In this document: piece after piece, positions 8,625-18,217 of the stretch
Layout of the letters: each line of letters opens with the position of its first letter
Position numbering within the stretch: position 1 is the stretch's first letter
The notes under the pieces: generated by a model
Seen by the model: the letters and a program-made list of their open reading frames with translations, nothing else
Told to the model about the DNA's origin: nothing
Databases searched by the model: none
Made by a program: the position numbers and the translations under genes
From: Larix sibirica
Taxonomy: Eukaryota; Streptophyta; Pinopsida; Pinales; Pinaceae
Reading direction: 5' to 3'
Assembly: GCA_004151065.3 (NCBI GenBank)
Contig: NWUY0300047473.1
Span: forward strand, 20,123 to 40,204
Length of the DNA stretch: 20,082 nucleotides

Positions 8625-9835
8625 AAATAGATTTGCAATGAACATTAATTGTCTTCCGATGAAAGGAGGATCGGTTCAAATCCCTTTGGCTAGGCTTTAT
8701 CGTTGTGTATGTTTGACTTGTAGGTTTCCTCGTTTCAACTCCAGCATCTACATTATAATATTTTTAATTCCTTTGAATGTGAGATCTTCCAACAAACTTG
8801 TGACATGAACCCTGGTGCATGAACTTTGGAGTTTCTTGTCTCCCTTTCACCAATCTTTCATTTTTTAGGGCTTTCACAAGCAAATGAAAGTATTCAATTA
8901 CTTCCACCTATAATTTTTTTCAATGTATTAATATTTTAAAAGAGAAAAATCAAGATAGAATCAACTTCTTAGTTCATCTTTCAATGTTCTTTATTTGAAC
9001 CTCCTTGCAATACAAGGATTCAATATCTATTTATGCATAACACACAACCTAAAATGTTTGAGAAGTTAGAGCATATCCTACCATATCACTATCCATGAGT
9101 ATGCAAGAATGAGCCCTTTACTTTATTCATGAATAAACTTGAATAACCCTTTGTTGGTTTTGCCATCGACAATCAATGTAGCAACGCTCAAATATTATGT
9201 TATATTCTTGAACTCATTAAACTCTTTTTAATTTGAAGACTTTCTTAGTAGAATCTGATGTTTGATATTCCTTCCTCAAGCCTTTGACTCTATCGAGCTT
9301 CCATAATCAAGTATTTTGAATAGTGGAAAACCAACATGAGTGTCAAATAAGACCAACATATTGATAGTCTCTTTGGATTGCAACCAATGTTATCAACATT
9401 TCCTTTTCTCATCACAACTTGTGGTTCATGGTGCATTTACTGTTGTTTCATAACTATTATTAACTAAAATCGTGTCCATCATGACTGCATTCAAAGGCAT
9501 GAACTGTGCAATGTGCCAACTTTGTAGAGAGTTATGCATCTTGGATGATATCACTCGATTTGGATCTAGAGCTAGTATACTCCAAAATCTTCATGCAACT
9601 TAATACTGCCATATCCAATCTATTTCTTTCCAAGTTCCCCCCCATGATGCTCAAGTTCACATTGTCTAATATAAATTCAGAGGTAACTTGTGCTTAATCA
9701 TATCCTCTTAACATTTCCTATTAGCATTGACGATTTTTATTATGTAAGTTAGGCCACTATCTCTTATCACTCAAAAGTTTAAAATATATGAAGACATGAG
9801 AGGGCAACAAGACAATTGGGAGTGAAAATTGAGTG
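8625..9835. other. No recognised feature
   Basis: AT-rich. Minus-strand readings around 9230-9330 (VKGLRKEYQTSDSTKKVFKL) and 9490-9690 (NLERNRLDMAVLSCMKILEY) look faintly protein-like. I could not tie them to any family, so they are not called as genes. Confidence 0.35.
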
Positions 9836-9837
9836 TT

Positions 9838-10260
9838 TATTCCACTTGGAGGAAAGGACCGATGAAAGAATTAGGGAAAATAATTGATTGGGGCATTCCA
9901 ACTTTTGAAGCAAACTTTAAGAAGGGCCCAATTGATTAGTCAAGCCCTAATTTGGTAATCGAGATGCATTCGCTTACCATTTGAAGCTTCTTGATAATTT
10001 TGATATTGGGCAATTTTTTAATTCTTCACTTTAATTTTCAAGGACAAGAGGGGACCGATTGGAAAAATGGGCCCAATTTCACAATTGGGACAAAATTAAT
10101 ATAACATTCAAATTTAATTTGGGAAAGGACTGATCTACGAATCGTGCCTATTTTGGACTTGGCAATTTAGGTCAAAATTATATTACCATTCAAATGTTTG
10201 GAAAGGATAGGGAAATGGGTCCGATTTTGAAATCAAGGTTAATTTGATTTTGGTCAAATG
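9838..10260 (+). repeat. Diverged repeat of roughly 80 bp
   Basis: The phrase (G)GAAAGGACCGAT and variants recurs near 9851, 10048, 10122 and 10211. A companion phrase CAAAATTA-AT-ACATTCAAATTT recurs at 10091 and, as CAAAATTATATTACCATTCAAATGT, at 10173, a spacing of 82 bp. Copies are too diverged to count reliably by eye, but the order of phrases is kept. Confidence 0.5.
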
Positions 10261-11939
10261 TTTTTTTAAATAAAGGTATGATTTGATGATCATGCCATTT
10301 AAGTGAATCAAACCAAAAACTCAATTCGATCCATATTTAGTCAATCAAGCCTCCATTTTTTTATATAGTAATTTTAACTTTTTAATAAAGATCATTTTTA
10401 TTCCATAATAACAAGTTTTAAGCATGGACCTAAAATTCAAAATGTCCAAAGAATTTTACGTAAGGGTTGGGGAGACTTTAGGGATTTCGAATGAGAGAGT
10501 CACGAGGATTAGAAAAGGTCAATAAAAAAGTAAATATTCAAACTAAATTCAAATTAAAAATGTCTTGAAGTACAAACAATTATTTAATTTCGGCACAAGC
10601 AAAACCACTGGTTACTTGATTTCTTGAACCCATAACTTTATCATAGAACCTTCAATTTCAGGATCACTTTTTGCATGGTGAATATGACAGGTGGAGATTT
10701 CAAATGACAATCATATGACCTCTTTCAAAACCAATACCATTTTAAAACAATTTTTTTTAGACTACTCAATTGACTAGAAACCATAAACATGTCTTTTAGT
10801 GCGTACATCCCTAGTTATCCGATTATGAAAGTTTTGTTGAGTTTGAAATCATCAAAAACCTACAAGCAACCCCTTTTGGAGGTCAAACTAACATTTCTAC
10901 TAAGACACCGAATTTGTGCACAAATGAATTTCTTTAATGAAAGTCCAAGATGCATTCAAGACATAGCTTTGTGGAAATCAAGCTTTATTTACTTATATTA
11001 GATCTTTATTGTATATGAATTCAATGCTCTAAAAGAAGTTAATACGACTAATAAGAAACTAAAATATTTTAATCCAAAAAAAGAGTATGTGGATCATTGG
11101 TACACCTCAAACCCAGTACTTGGTGAGGTTGTTAATTATAACCAAAATTCAGTTTTTATCCCACCAATGATGCAAAATAGCTTCAATACCCCAAGCAAAG
11201 CTGCAAAATACTTTCCAATAGGTTAGAAGCATTTAAATCCAAGTTATGTAAGAATGAATTTTATGGTACAGGTAGTGTGATGAATGCAGGACAATGAGTT
11301 TTCAAGGCAAATCAATTAGACGATGCAATTGTAGTAAACTATCAAAACACATTACTAAGCAAAATGATAAAAAAATGCATTCGATTAAAAGTAAATCTTG
11401 TTATCAACATGTAACCATAACTTAATCTTTAAAAAAATAAGATCAAGCAAAGCAAAGCATAGTTGAAGATGCTCGATTAAAAATTTAAGTGGTTCCCCAA
11501 GTCGATTAACTTAGCGGGGTTGTTGAGGCCTCAGCATACTACCTATAGATAAGTCACTGACCTCAAAAGTTGAGATTAACATAGTGTTTTGAATGTATTT
11601 GCATGATATATTGCAATGATATTTAGTCTTAATTGTTCCATTATGCATGTGTGCATAGAAACAATATAATTATTTCTTTTGATATCTAATAGAAACGGTG
11701 AAAACATCACGTGACAAAATATTTTTTCATTGGCATCGGGGGGAAATGCTTGCTTCATTGTTGATTTGTGATATGGTATGTATGTACTATTAGGATTTGC
11801 AAGATACTATGGCATATATACTTCAACTTTATATTTTTCCATAATGCATCTAAAACACACCTAAAGAAAACATTCTTATATTGATCATACATTTGAGATG
11901 AAAAGAGATATATGAAGCCAATATAGGAAATGCAAGATG
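10261..11939. other. No recognised feature
   Basis: AT-rich DNA without assignable motifs. The open frames at about 10789-11001 (plus) and 11576-11955 (minus) have no family signature. A CACTA transposase catalytic region would be expected upstream of 11940 on the plus strand, but none is legible. Confidence 0.4.
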
Positions 11940-12287
11940 AAATTGCAAAAAACAACTTGTATTTTTTAAAACGAATTCCCTACAAGCTTCATGGACACAT
12001 AAGTGCATCTAATTGACACACTTGAGTTGTGTGGTGTAGTGCATACAAGGTGGATGTTCTTCTTGGAGAGGTAAATGGAAACAATAAAGGGACTTGTGAA
12101 GTAATTGGAACATATAGAGGGTTCCATTGCTGAAAGATATATCATTAATGAATCCTTCTTTTCCTTAGTGAATATCTCAAGAAGTCTTATACTAATATAT
12201 CGTGTATATATGATGTTGATTGTGGAGTTGGAAAAATGGAAGAGGCCCTTCAAACCAAGAAAGACCCCTAAAAAGCTCAATATGTGA
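11940..12287 (+). pseudogene. CACTA (En/Spm) transposon DUF4218-like domain
   Basis: One plus-strand frame, interrupted only by stops, reads FPTSFMDT (about 11976-11999), a stop, then HLIDTLELCGVVHTRWMFF (from 12006). It continues LER, a stop, METIKGLVK, a stop, then LEHIEGSIAERYIINESFF (12105-12161). This reproduces the DUF4218 signature of plant CACTA transposase proteins: FP-SFFDIMVHL...L-LCGPVHTRWMYP-ER--GTLK-YVRN---PEGS-AEGY--EE. The domain lies C-terminal to the transposase proper; its role is not settled. There is no frameshift over about 280 bp, but three stops are present, suggesting moderate age. The frame ends at 12287. Confidence 0.87.
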
Positions 12288-12996
12288 CTCTCTCATGACA
12301 ATATGATAGTCCTTATTCTAAAATTAATATTGTAATAAATGTGATTACACTAATCATGCAAGTTTTTTTTAAGCAAATGTGGAAGAAGAGGATTCGATTA
12401 GTAAGTTCATGACCTTCAACATAGACACAATGAGTAAGTAGCTTGTAATGTATGACAAAGAAAAAGGCAAAGTGCTAACAACAAAAACAAAATTTGGGCA
12501 AAAACATCAACATAACACCCCTCTTGCTCTAGAGTTGAGATGTGAATGGCCCAAGGAATTCCCAATATATTGGTTAGGGGATCATTTGTTAAAAAAAGTG
12601 TTATGAAGACAAAAAAGACATAAATTTGGATGAATTTAACATTGCAAAAGGAAGTACAAATTTGGTAAGTATCTATAATTGTAAATTGTATTGACACATT
12701 CAAATGTTTTTATTCTTATTATGCTATTTGAATTATTAGTAACCTAAGTATGACACCTTGTTTCTATGTTGCACTCCTCGTGGAAGATGATCCTACATTA
12801 TTCTATGTAGTCACTACTCAACATTTTTGCATAAAGTGTGTAAATACATTGGAAGTGAATTTCAATTGTGACGTTATTGCACATTTGGAATAAGTTAGTC
12901 CACCAAGGGAAAATGATCGAAACTTGATCCATGGTTATCTCAATTTGTTGGAAAATCCAATAAATTACCAAGCTAGATTATAGATTCTTCCAACTA
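12288..12996. other. Inter-domain stretch of the CACTA remnant, nothing recognised
   Basis: This region lies between the DUF4218-like and DUF4216-like blocks. Its length suits the linker of an intact element, but no residue pattern could be assigned. The minus-strand open frame at about 12416-12703 is hydrophobic and probably chance. Confidence 0.35.
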
Positions 12997-13194
12997 GTAA
13001 TATTTAAGTGTAAATGGTTTGAGGCATACAATAAGAGTCCGACGAGAAAGACATATGTTTGATGAACTAGTGTGATGTGAGGTCTATGAGTATGGATTAT
13101 GAGATAATAATGATTGAGGTGATTATAGGGAGACATAGATGAAATTGAACCAGATGAGGACATAGAAATTAGTAATTTTTAGAATTGTATGATG
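12997..13194 (+). pseudogene. CACTA DUF4216-like fragment
   Basis: VIFKCKWFEAYNKSPTRKTY (12997-13056) matches the core of DUF4216, (V/I)-LFKC-WF-----(R)GVK-D-YGFT, which follows DUF4218 in plant CACTA proteins. Beyond two stops another frame gives an acidic tail, GDIDEIEPDEDIEISNF, ending near 13181. Co-location with the DUF4218 block in the same order and strand is the main support, because the match itself is short. Confidence 0.6.
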
Positions 13195-14047
13195 TTTAGA
13201 TTTATGTTATACCTCTCTAGAATCAAACGTGCTTAGTATATTTGATATTATCTAATGACTTATTCGAATAAATGCACATTGTACTGATGTTTTGCTCAAT
13301 ACCAGTAATGATTTCATTACATTGTTCTTTTATTATTTGAAATAAATACTACATATTCAATGTTTATTCCCACATTAATTAGTGCTCATTAAATATTTTA
13401 ACATCACATTTTGTTTAATATAAGTAATGTTCTTGTTACATTACTTGATTTCATTTGTGAAGAAAAAAGTTCTAGATATTAATTATTCTTTTATCTAAAT
13501 TAAATTGTTAAGAAAAATAATGATCACGAGATTGAATCTCAGGAAAATCACTTGCCAAATTCTAAATATGCTTTCACGACTTAAGGAAAAATGTGTCACT
13601 TAGATAAACCACGTACAATAAGCATGCTTAAATACTAAATTTTATAATTTTTCCACTTTAAGATGAATGTTCACTAATTCATAAAATAGTTTAAATTCAA
13701 TAGACATTAACATATAATTTATTTTTATTGATACAGTATTGTAATTTGCATTTCAAATATTAATATTTGTCAAAAAAACATTACATCAAACACATTAGTT
13801 TTATAAGCTTGTTTGGTAAAAATTATGGACACTAATTCATCCAAATGGAGAGCATGTTGGAAAGTGAGGCACACTCAATGTTTATTGGATCACTAATTAG
13901 GATACAATAACATCAATAGTAGCATCCCAATATCTAGTCATAAGTGGAGATACTAATGGGGCTGCTAACATGGATGCAACAAAGTCTAGTTTTTTGACAT
14001 TAACATTGATGTTTTTAACATTATCAATGCAAAAGTTACTAGGAATG
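13195..14047. other. No recognised feature
   Basis: Very AT-rich. No motif, repeat or CACTA terminal inverted repeat (CACTA or CACTG ends) could be picked out. Confidence 0.4.
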
Positions 14048-14293
14048 TTAGCAGTGTCCCAAAAATGGGACATTTATTTTGACATAAGAATGTCTAGGAT
14101 TGGATTCTACTTTAAAAGTTATAGTGGTCAAGTAACCATCACAAAAATATCCAAATTTGCAACCAATGGCCGAAATAAAGACCATTTCAATGAGAAATTC
14201 AAAGAGAATGGATTTTGGAGATTTCTTTGGTGCATAAATGCTCAAAATATTATAGTGAATTATCTCTTCCTCAATATATGAGGCATAAGACAA
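14048..14293 (-). pseudogene. Possible LINE endonuclease fragment
   Basis: The minus-strand frame contains HYNILSIYAPKKSPKSILFEF, which resembles the (I/L)N(I/V)YAPN-S-R---W block of APE-type LINE endonucleases. FGYFCDG further on sits where W-(I/V)-GDFN would be. The catalytic GDFN is not intact and the rest does not align, so this is a weak call. It is on the opposite strand to the LINE relic at 14688-16149. The overlapping plus-strand frame of about 103 residues shows no known motif. Confidence 0.25.
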
Positions 14294-15091
14294 GGCTTAG
14301 AAACAGGACAGATGACATAGTACATAACAAATCCCTTTGAAGAATGAACTAGGCATTGAACAATTTAGCACCCTTTTATAAGATCAAGGTTTAATGAATT
14401 TTTTTAGCCTTTCTAAGAGCTTATTGGAGGAGGATGCATTGATCTCACCACTTTCTTCCATATGATTGAAGAGCACATGACACTATAATCCTTTTAGGAT
14501 GACGTGCAAGTTTTTAGATAACTACTTAGAGTAGTGCTTACATGAGGAAAATGAATCCCCTTATGCTCACAATAGGGCTAGAGGAGAAAAGATCTCATAC
14601 TACCTTCTACATATGTGGACATTATGAATATATCTATATAGAGCTTGACTGGTGGAAGCATACTACACCCCATGAAAATGCAACTCATGGAGGCTTGCTC
14701 CCAAAGCTATCTTCGACCAAGGTTTCACTCAAAGATGGAGGGATTCAAAGCAAGTAGTTTGCCCCATTTACAACGAACATAGAGATGATGTCGAACACAT
14801 TTTTTGAGGGTGCAATTCGACTCAAACACATAGGACACACGATTTGATGCTTTCATTATGGAAAAATAGCTAACAAGAACTTTTTAAGAAAATCTACATA
14901 ATGACAATTTCTTATGCTCTCAAATATGTGCTAAGTTGAAAGATAGGCATATGGAGGTTCAAGTATACCCATAGATTAATCAAAATGTTCTATAAGACCA
15001 TAATTTATGCAATTTAGTGAAATGAAAATAAACCTTTCTTTGATCACCCACTCATACTTTTGGATAAGACCTTAGAGCAAGTAGGCCACAA

Positions 15092-15173
15092 GGTTGGTAA
15101 TATTAAAGATGAGAACTTATTAGATAAATTCAGGTTGGTAATATTAAAGATGAGAACTTATTAGATAAATTCA
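15092..15173. repeat. Perfect 41-bp tandem duplication
   Basis: The unit starting GGTTGGTAATATTAAAGATG occupies 15092-15132 and is repeated without change at 15133-15173. Perfect identity inside an otherwise heavily mutated LINE implies a recent duplication. Confidence 0.97.
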
Positions 15174-15334
15174 TCCTGAATATTGGCCCCCCATTTCAAA
15201 GGAATTTTTTTCTACTAATAAACTTGCTTACACTATTAACTTTTTAAAAGCAAGTTATGAACATGGCATTGAATAATTAAATAATGATGTTATAGTTTGA
15301 TCCAATATATACAATATTCCAAAATTAAGTACTC

Positions 15335-15416
15335 ACAAGTTATAAGTTTACTTAGTTATTTGCTTAAAGATTCATACAAGTTATAAGTTTACTTAGTTAC
15401 TTGCTTAAAGATTCAT
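15335..15416. repeat. Second 41-bp tandem duplication, one mismatch
   Basis: The unit starting ACAAGTTATAAGTTTACTTA occupies 15335-15375 and recurs at 15376-15416 with a single T to C change. Its sequence is unrelated to the first 41-bp unit. Confidence 0.97.
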
Positions 15417-15565
15417 TAGTTTTAGTTTAGATTTTAAAGGCATAGACATTCATTATTGTAACTGATCTCAACATAACTCACTTTGGCATTGTGATTGAGT
15501 GACATATGGGGTAGTAGTGGTAAACTGGTGGAAGTTTACAATTAGGTTCTTCCTATGACTACATT

Positions 15566-16149
15566 TTGAGCCTTTTCAACTCATATTCACAGAGATGTCA
15601 ACAAACCTTGAAATTGGATAGGTTTCCTCTCATTGTATCAGATCAGACTCCCATCGGGTTTTTCGACAGTGCCTCTAAAAAGGGGGCATGTGGTGTCGGG
15701 ATTTATCTATGGATCATTTCTTCCTCCTTTGGTTTGGGTGTGGTCGGGGAACGGATACATAGGCGGAGCTCCTGAGCTTGTGGTGATTACTTGTTTTTTG
15801 CACACCAAAGAGGTTGTGATACTTTACAGGTTTTAGGTGACTCAATGGTGGTAGTTAACTAGATCAATGGTAATAATCTTCTACAAGTCATTGTTTTAGA
15901 TCATTGGAAAGTTCAGGTTCTCTAATTAAAGCAGAAATATACCTTAGTTTCAAGCACATTTATTGAAATTTCAATAAGAGGGCTTTTCATTTATCCAATA
16001 TGGGCATAGGATTACCAGAAGGATTATTGTACTTCAAAGAATACAACAGAAACCGATGGGAGAAGGGCACATACAATTATATTGATGTGGGATTGATGTA
16101 TCTTATTCTCTGCCCACTTTATTCTGTGTGGGACTTGTTTTTTGCATAG
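15566..16149 (+). pseudogene. LINE RNase H domain
   Basis: This domain degrades the RNA strand after reverse transcription. Block 1 is PIGFFDSASKKGACGVGIYL (about 15650-15709) with the first catalytic Asp, where the family has IGFFDGAS---G-CG-G. Block 3 is LQVLGDSMVVVN, a stop, INGNNLLQ (about 15825-15885), containing the GDS Asp. The last block, NFNKRAFHLSNMGIGLPEGL (from 15967), is the N--AD-LSN-G motif with the AD pair replaced by AF. That frame runs open to a stop at 16147-16149, which may be the true end of ORF2. At least two frameshifts separate the blocks. Confidence 0.78.
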
Positions 16150-16350
16150 TTTTTTGGCATTAGATCGTCATGCTTTTCTCTATGTATTGTTCATAGAACA
16201 TAGTCGAATGATCTAGCGTATATCATTTGAATTTTTGTAAATAGTTTTGAACTGATTAGTTAACTGAGATATATAATTTTTAAATACATATATATGTTGA
16301 TAGTGTTGTGAACTTTATCCTGAGGATAAACACTTTATGTAGTTTCTTTG
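16150..16350. other. No recognised feature
   Basis: Presumed 3' UTR of the LINE relic followed by flanking DNA. No poly(A) tail or target-site duplication was located. The A-rich stretch near 16375-16392 is a candidate tail but lies 220 bp beyond the stop. Confidence 0.3.
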
Positions 16351-16358
16351 ATTCACTC

Positions 16359-16366
16359 TATAAATA
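16359..16366 (+). promoter_or_regulatory. TATA box candidate (TATAAATA)
   Basis: A canonical TATAAATA lies about 300 bp upstream of a CpG-containing, less AT-rich segment with a candidate first exon. In AT-rich DNA such matches arise by chance, so support is contextual only. Confidence 0.35.
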
Positions 16367-16662
16367 GCAAGAAAATAAAAAAAATAATAATAGAAATTTA
16401 GTTCAACTCCATGAACATCGCCACGTCAACATATCCCACATACTCTCACGAATGAAATAATAATACATATATATTTTGAAAAAGCTTTTTGCTCGTATAA
16501 CCGCTCAACAAATTATTATATGTAAGTGGCCTAACCAATTCCAAGCATTGACGTAGCGAAAGAGCACTTCATAAAACAATTAAAATGTTAGTAACCGCGT
16601 GCGCTTGCGCTTGGACTAGAATTGGTGACTTCCCTTTAAGCCTACTGTTACACTCTGAACGT

Positions 16663-16799
16663 CTTATCTCACAGGCTTCTTCAGCGCCTACCATTTTCCC
16701 AGCTGGAAAAACTCTCATAAAGCAGTAAGCCCTCAACTTCTTATCTCAAAGGCATATTCAGCGCCTACCATTCCCCCCAACTGGAAAAACTCTCACAAA
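16663..16799. repeat. Duplicated block of about 60 bp, period 77 bp
   Basis: A block starting CTTATCTCACAGGCTTCTTC occupies 16663-16721. It recurs at 16740-16799 as CTTATCTCAAAGGCATATTC, with the shared cores TTCAGCGCCTACCATT and CTGGAAAAACTCTCA. A few substitutions and one length difference separate the copies. The segment has a base composition clearly richer in G and C than its surroundings. Confidence 0.9.
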
Positions 16800-16862
16800 T
16801 ACTTCGTGAAATTCCGGCAAAAATAAACAAGTTCAAGAAAAAGTAGCTCTCAATGGATCTGA

Positions 16863-17288
16863 TATTTAAGCTTATCATGGCAATTCTACCATGAGGGTGA
16901 CTTGGTGTATCCTTCTCTGAAGGAAATGAGTTTCATTCTCACCATTGGGACTAACCAAGGAGGGAGGTACCCCGGCTATGGTTACGCTTCCATGAAACAG
17001 TCCACATATTACACAAGGAGAAGTAATATTGGAAAATGCAGAGATACAATCGTGATATCTTCCACTGTTTTCAGAAGCAAAGTAGACGAAGAAATTGGAT
17101 TGGACATAAGAAGACAGAATCCCACAATTGCCATAAGTCTAATGAGCAGGTTTTTGAAAGTTGCCAAAGGGAATGCATTTCTGCAATTGACTCATGCGGT
17201 TTCATCACTTGCAACATCTGGCAGGTTAGTACATTTGATTTTTTACTATGCACAGATTAAAATTTTGGATCAACCCCTATGGAGTTAG
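16863..17288 (+). CDS. Candidate first exon or gene remnant, unknown protein
   Basis: The frame is open from 16863 to a stop at 17286-17288 and contains EGDLVYPSLKEMSFILTIGT (about 16893-16952) and NPTIAISLMSRFLKVAKGNA (about 17121-17180). There is no ATG near its start: an ATG at 16853 opens another frame that ends after 13 codons, so a one-base shift would be needed to join them. CTGGCAG followed by GTTAGTAC at about 17219-17232 is a plausible splice donor. An overlapping frame from 17036 is also open and Cys-rich (QVFESCQRECISAIDSCGF), so the coding frame is not certain. I do not recognise a family for either. The TATA box and GC-richer leader upstream are the reasons for listing it. Confidence 0.3.
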   Translation, partial: YLSLSWQFYHEGDLVYPSLKEMSFILTIGTNQGGRYPGYGYASMKQSTYYTRRSNIGKCRDTIVISSTVFRSKVDEEIGLDIRRQNPTIAISLMSRFLKVAKGNAFLQLTHAVSSLATSGRLVHLIFYYAQIKILDQPLWS

Positions 17289-17860
17289 GCTTGTCTGTGT
17301 TGTGTCCAGGAATCCTTATCCCTCACGGGTATTGTGCCTGCTAATTGGATATATATATAGTTTAGCATTAGAAAGTACTAGCTCCGAAACTTAGTAAGAA
17401 CAACTCATCTACTATCATGAAGCAAATTAAAAACAAGTCACTCAATATTATAATACTTGGGGATGTGCCAAAATTAGTACCTCTTAAAAACAGCATAAAT
17501 AATGGAGAAGAAAAAAAAAAAGCTGTACACTCTATGCATCAGAGATGAATAGGATATGTGTTTCTAATCGTAAAAACAAGTCAGGGGGCATTTACATCCT
17601 GGGTGGGCTGATCCATCAACTCCCCAGGTATGTGTGTGTTCATGCTTGTAAAAGTGATTTCAATTTAGATGGTGCATTGGGTTTGACATGCGCTTCGAGA
17701 TTTCTAGACGGTGTATTGAATTTATTGGATTTGATAAGTACCTTGAAATTATAAAACTCGAGGTTTTGATAAGAACCTTGCTAAGTACCTTAAAATTACA
17801 CAAATAGGCAATGTACTGAATTCTGAAATTCTTTAACAAACCTAGAGGCGCATCCTTAGT
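17289..17860. other. No recognised feature
   Basis: This could be intron or flanking DNA of the preceding candidate exon. An A-run lies at about 17509-17521. The open frame at about 17545-17754 carries no family motif, and no upstream Penelope RT block is legible before 17861. Confidence 0.4.
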
Positions 17861-18217
17861 TTTGATGTTGTCTCACTTTTCACCATGATTTCGATCAAGG
17901 ACACTGAAAGTGAGAGAGGATCCAACAGACCCAGAAACAACAAAACTGTTAAGACTATGCTTCAAGTCAACCTTTTTTAGTTTCCAGGGCATCATTATTA
18001 ACAAACATGTGGAGTTGCCATGGGCTCAATCCTATCATCAATTGTAGGCAATCTATTTATGGAGAATTTTTGTGCAGAAAACACTAGGTTTGGCCCAACA
18101 ACCAACCAATTGCTGGGTAAGGTATGTGAACAATACTTATGTAAAATGGGCCCATGGGATAGATGAGCTGAATCATCTTCTGACGCTTCAACACATGCCG
18201 ATCAGTAAGTCTCCATG
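17861..18217 (+). pseudogene. Penelope-like element reverse transcriptase, palm fragment
   Basis: The reading FDVVSLFTMISIKDT (17861-17905) is PLE palm motif A with its catalytic Asp. A shifted stretch follows (DPTDPETTKLL, then FQGII), and then TCGVAMGSILSSIVGNLFME (about 18005-18064), the PLE (Q)-GVAMGSPLSP--ANLFME block. After another shift come KTLGLAQQPTNCWVRYV and RYVNNTYVKWAHGIDELNHL (18120-18179), the W-RYVDDTFV-W-HG---L--FL motif C. Order and spacing fit the telomerase-related RT of Penelope-like elements. In motif C both catalytic Asp are Asn, so the enzyme is dead. The frame fades after HMPISK (about 18208). No GIY-YIG domain or hammerhead follows. At least three frameshifts are needed. 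Confidence 0.88.

Larger units (their letters stand above)
14688..16149 (+). mobile_element. 3' half of a second LINE (zf-RVT to RNase H), degenerate
   Basis: The plus strand shows a zinc-finger block, WRLAPKAIFDQGF then VVCPIYNEHRDDVEHIF, a stop and GC (14688-14813). Next comes TIIYAI, two stops and NENKPFFDHPL (about 14997-15047), matching the (I/W)--W-IWWERN---F block that follows the finger in plant LINEs. An RNase H domain follows (15566-16149). The RT and endonuclease are missing, as usual for 5'-truncated LINE copies. Two 41-bp tandem duplications sit between finger and RNase H. The RNase H opens with PIGFFDSAS rather than the KLNFDGAS of the LINE at the left edge, so the two come from different LINE lineages. 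Confidence 0.8.

Noticed and set aside
8660-8700. tRNA-like T-arm (GGATCGGTTCAAATCC), possible SINE B box
   Set aside because: The bases around TTCAAAT do not form a 5-bp T stem, and no A box, anticodon arm or acceptor stem is found at the right distance.
9490-9690. Minus-strand reading of about 60 residues with protein-like composition
   Set aside because: No motif recognised and flanked by stops; not enough to call a gene.
12416-12703. Minus-strand hydrophobic open frame (95 codons)
   Set aside because: No signal peptide logic or family motif; T-rich sequence gives Phe/Leu runs by chance.
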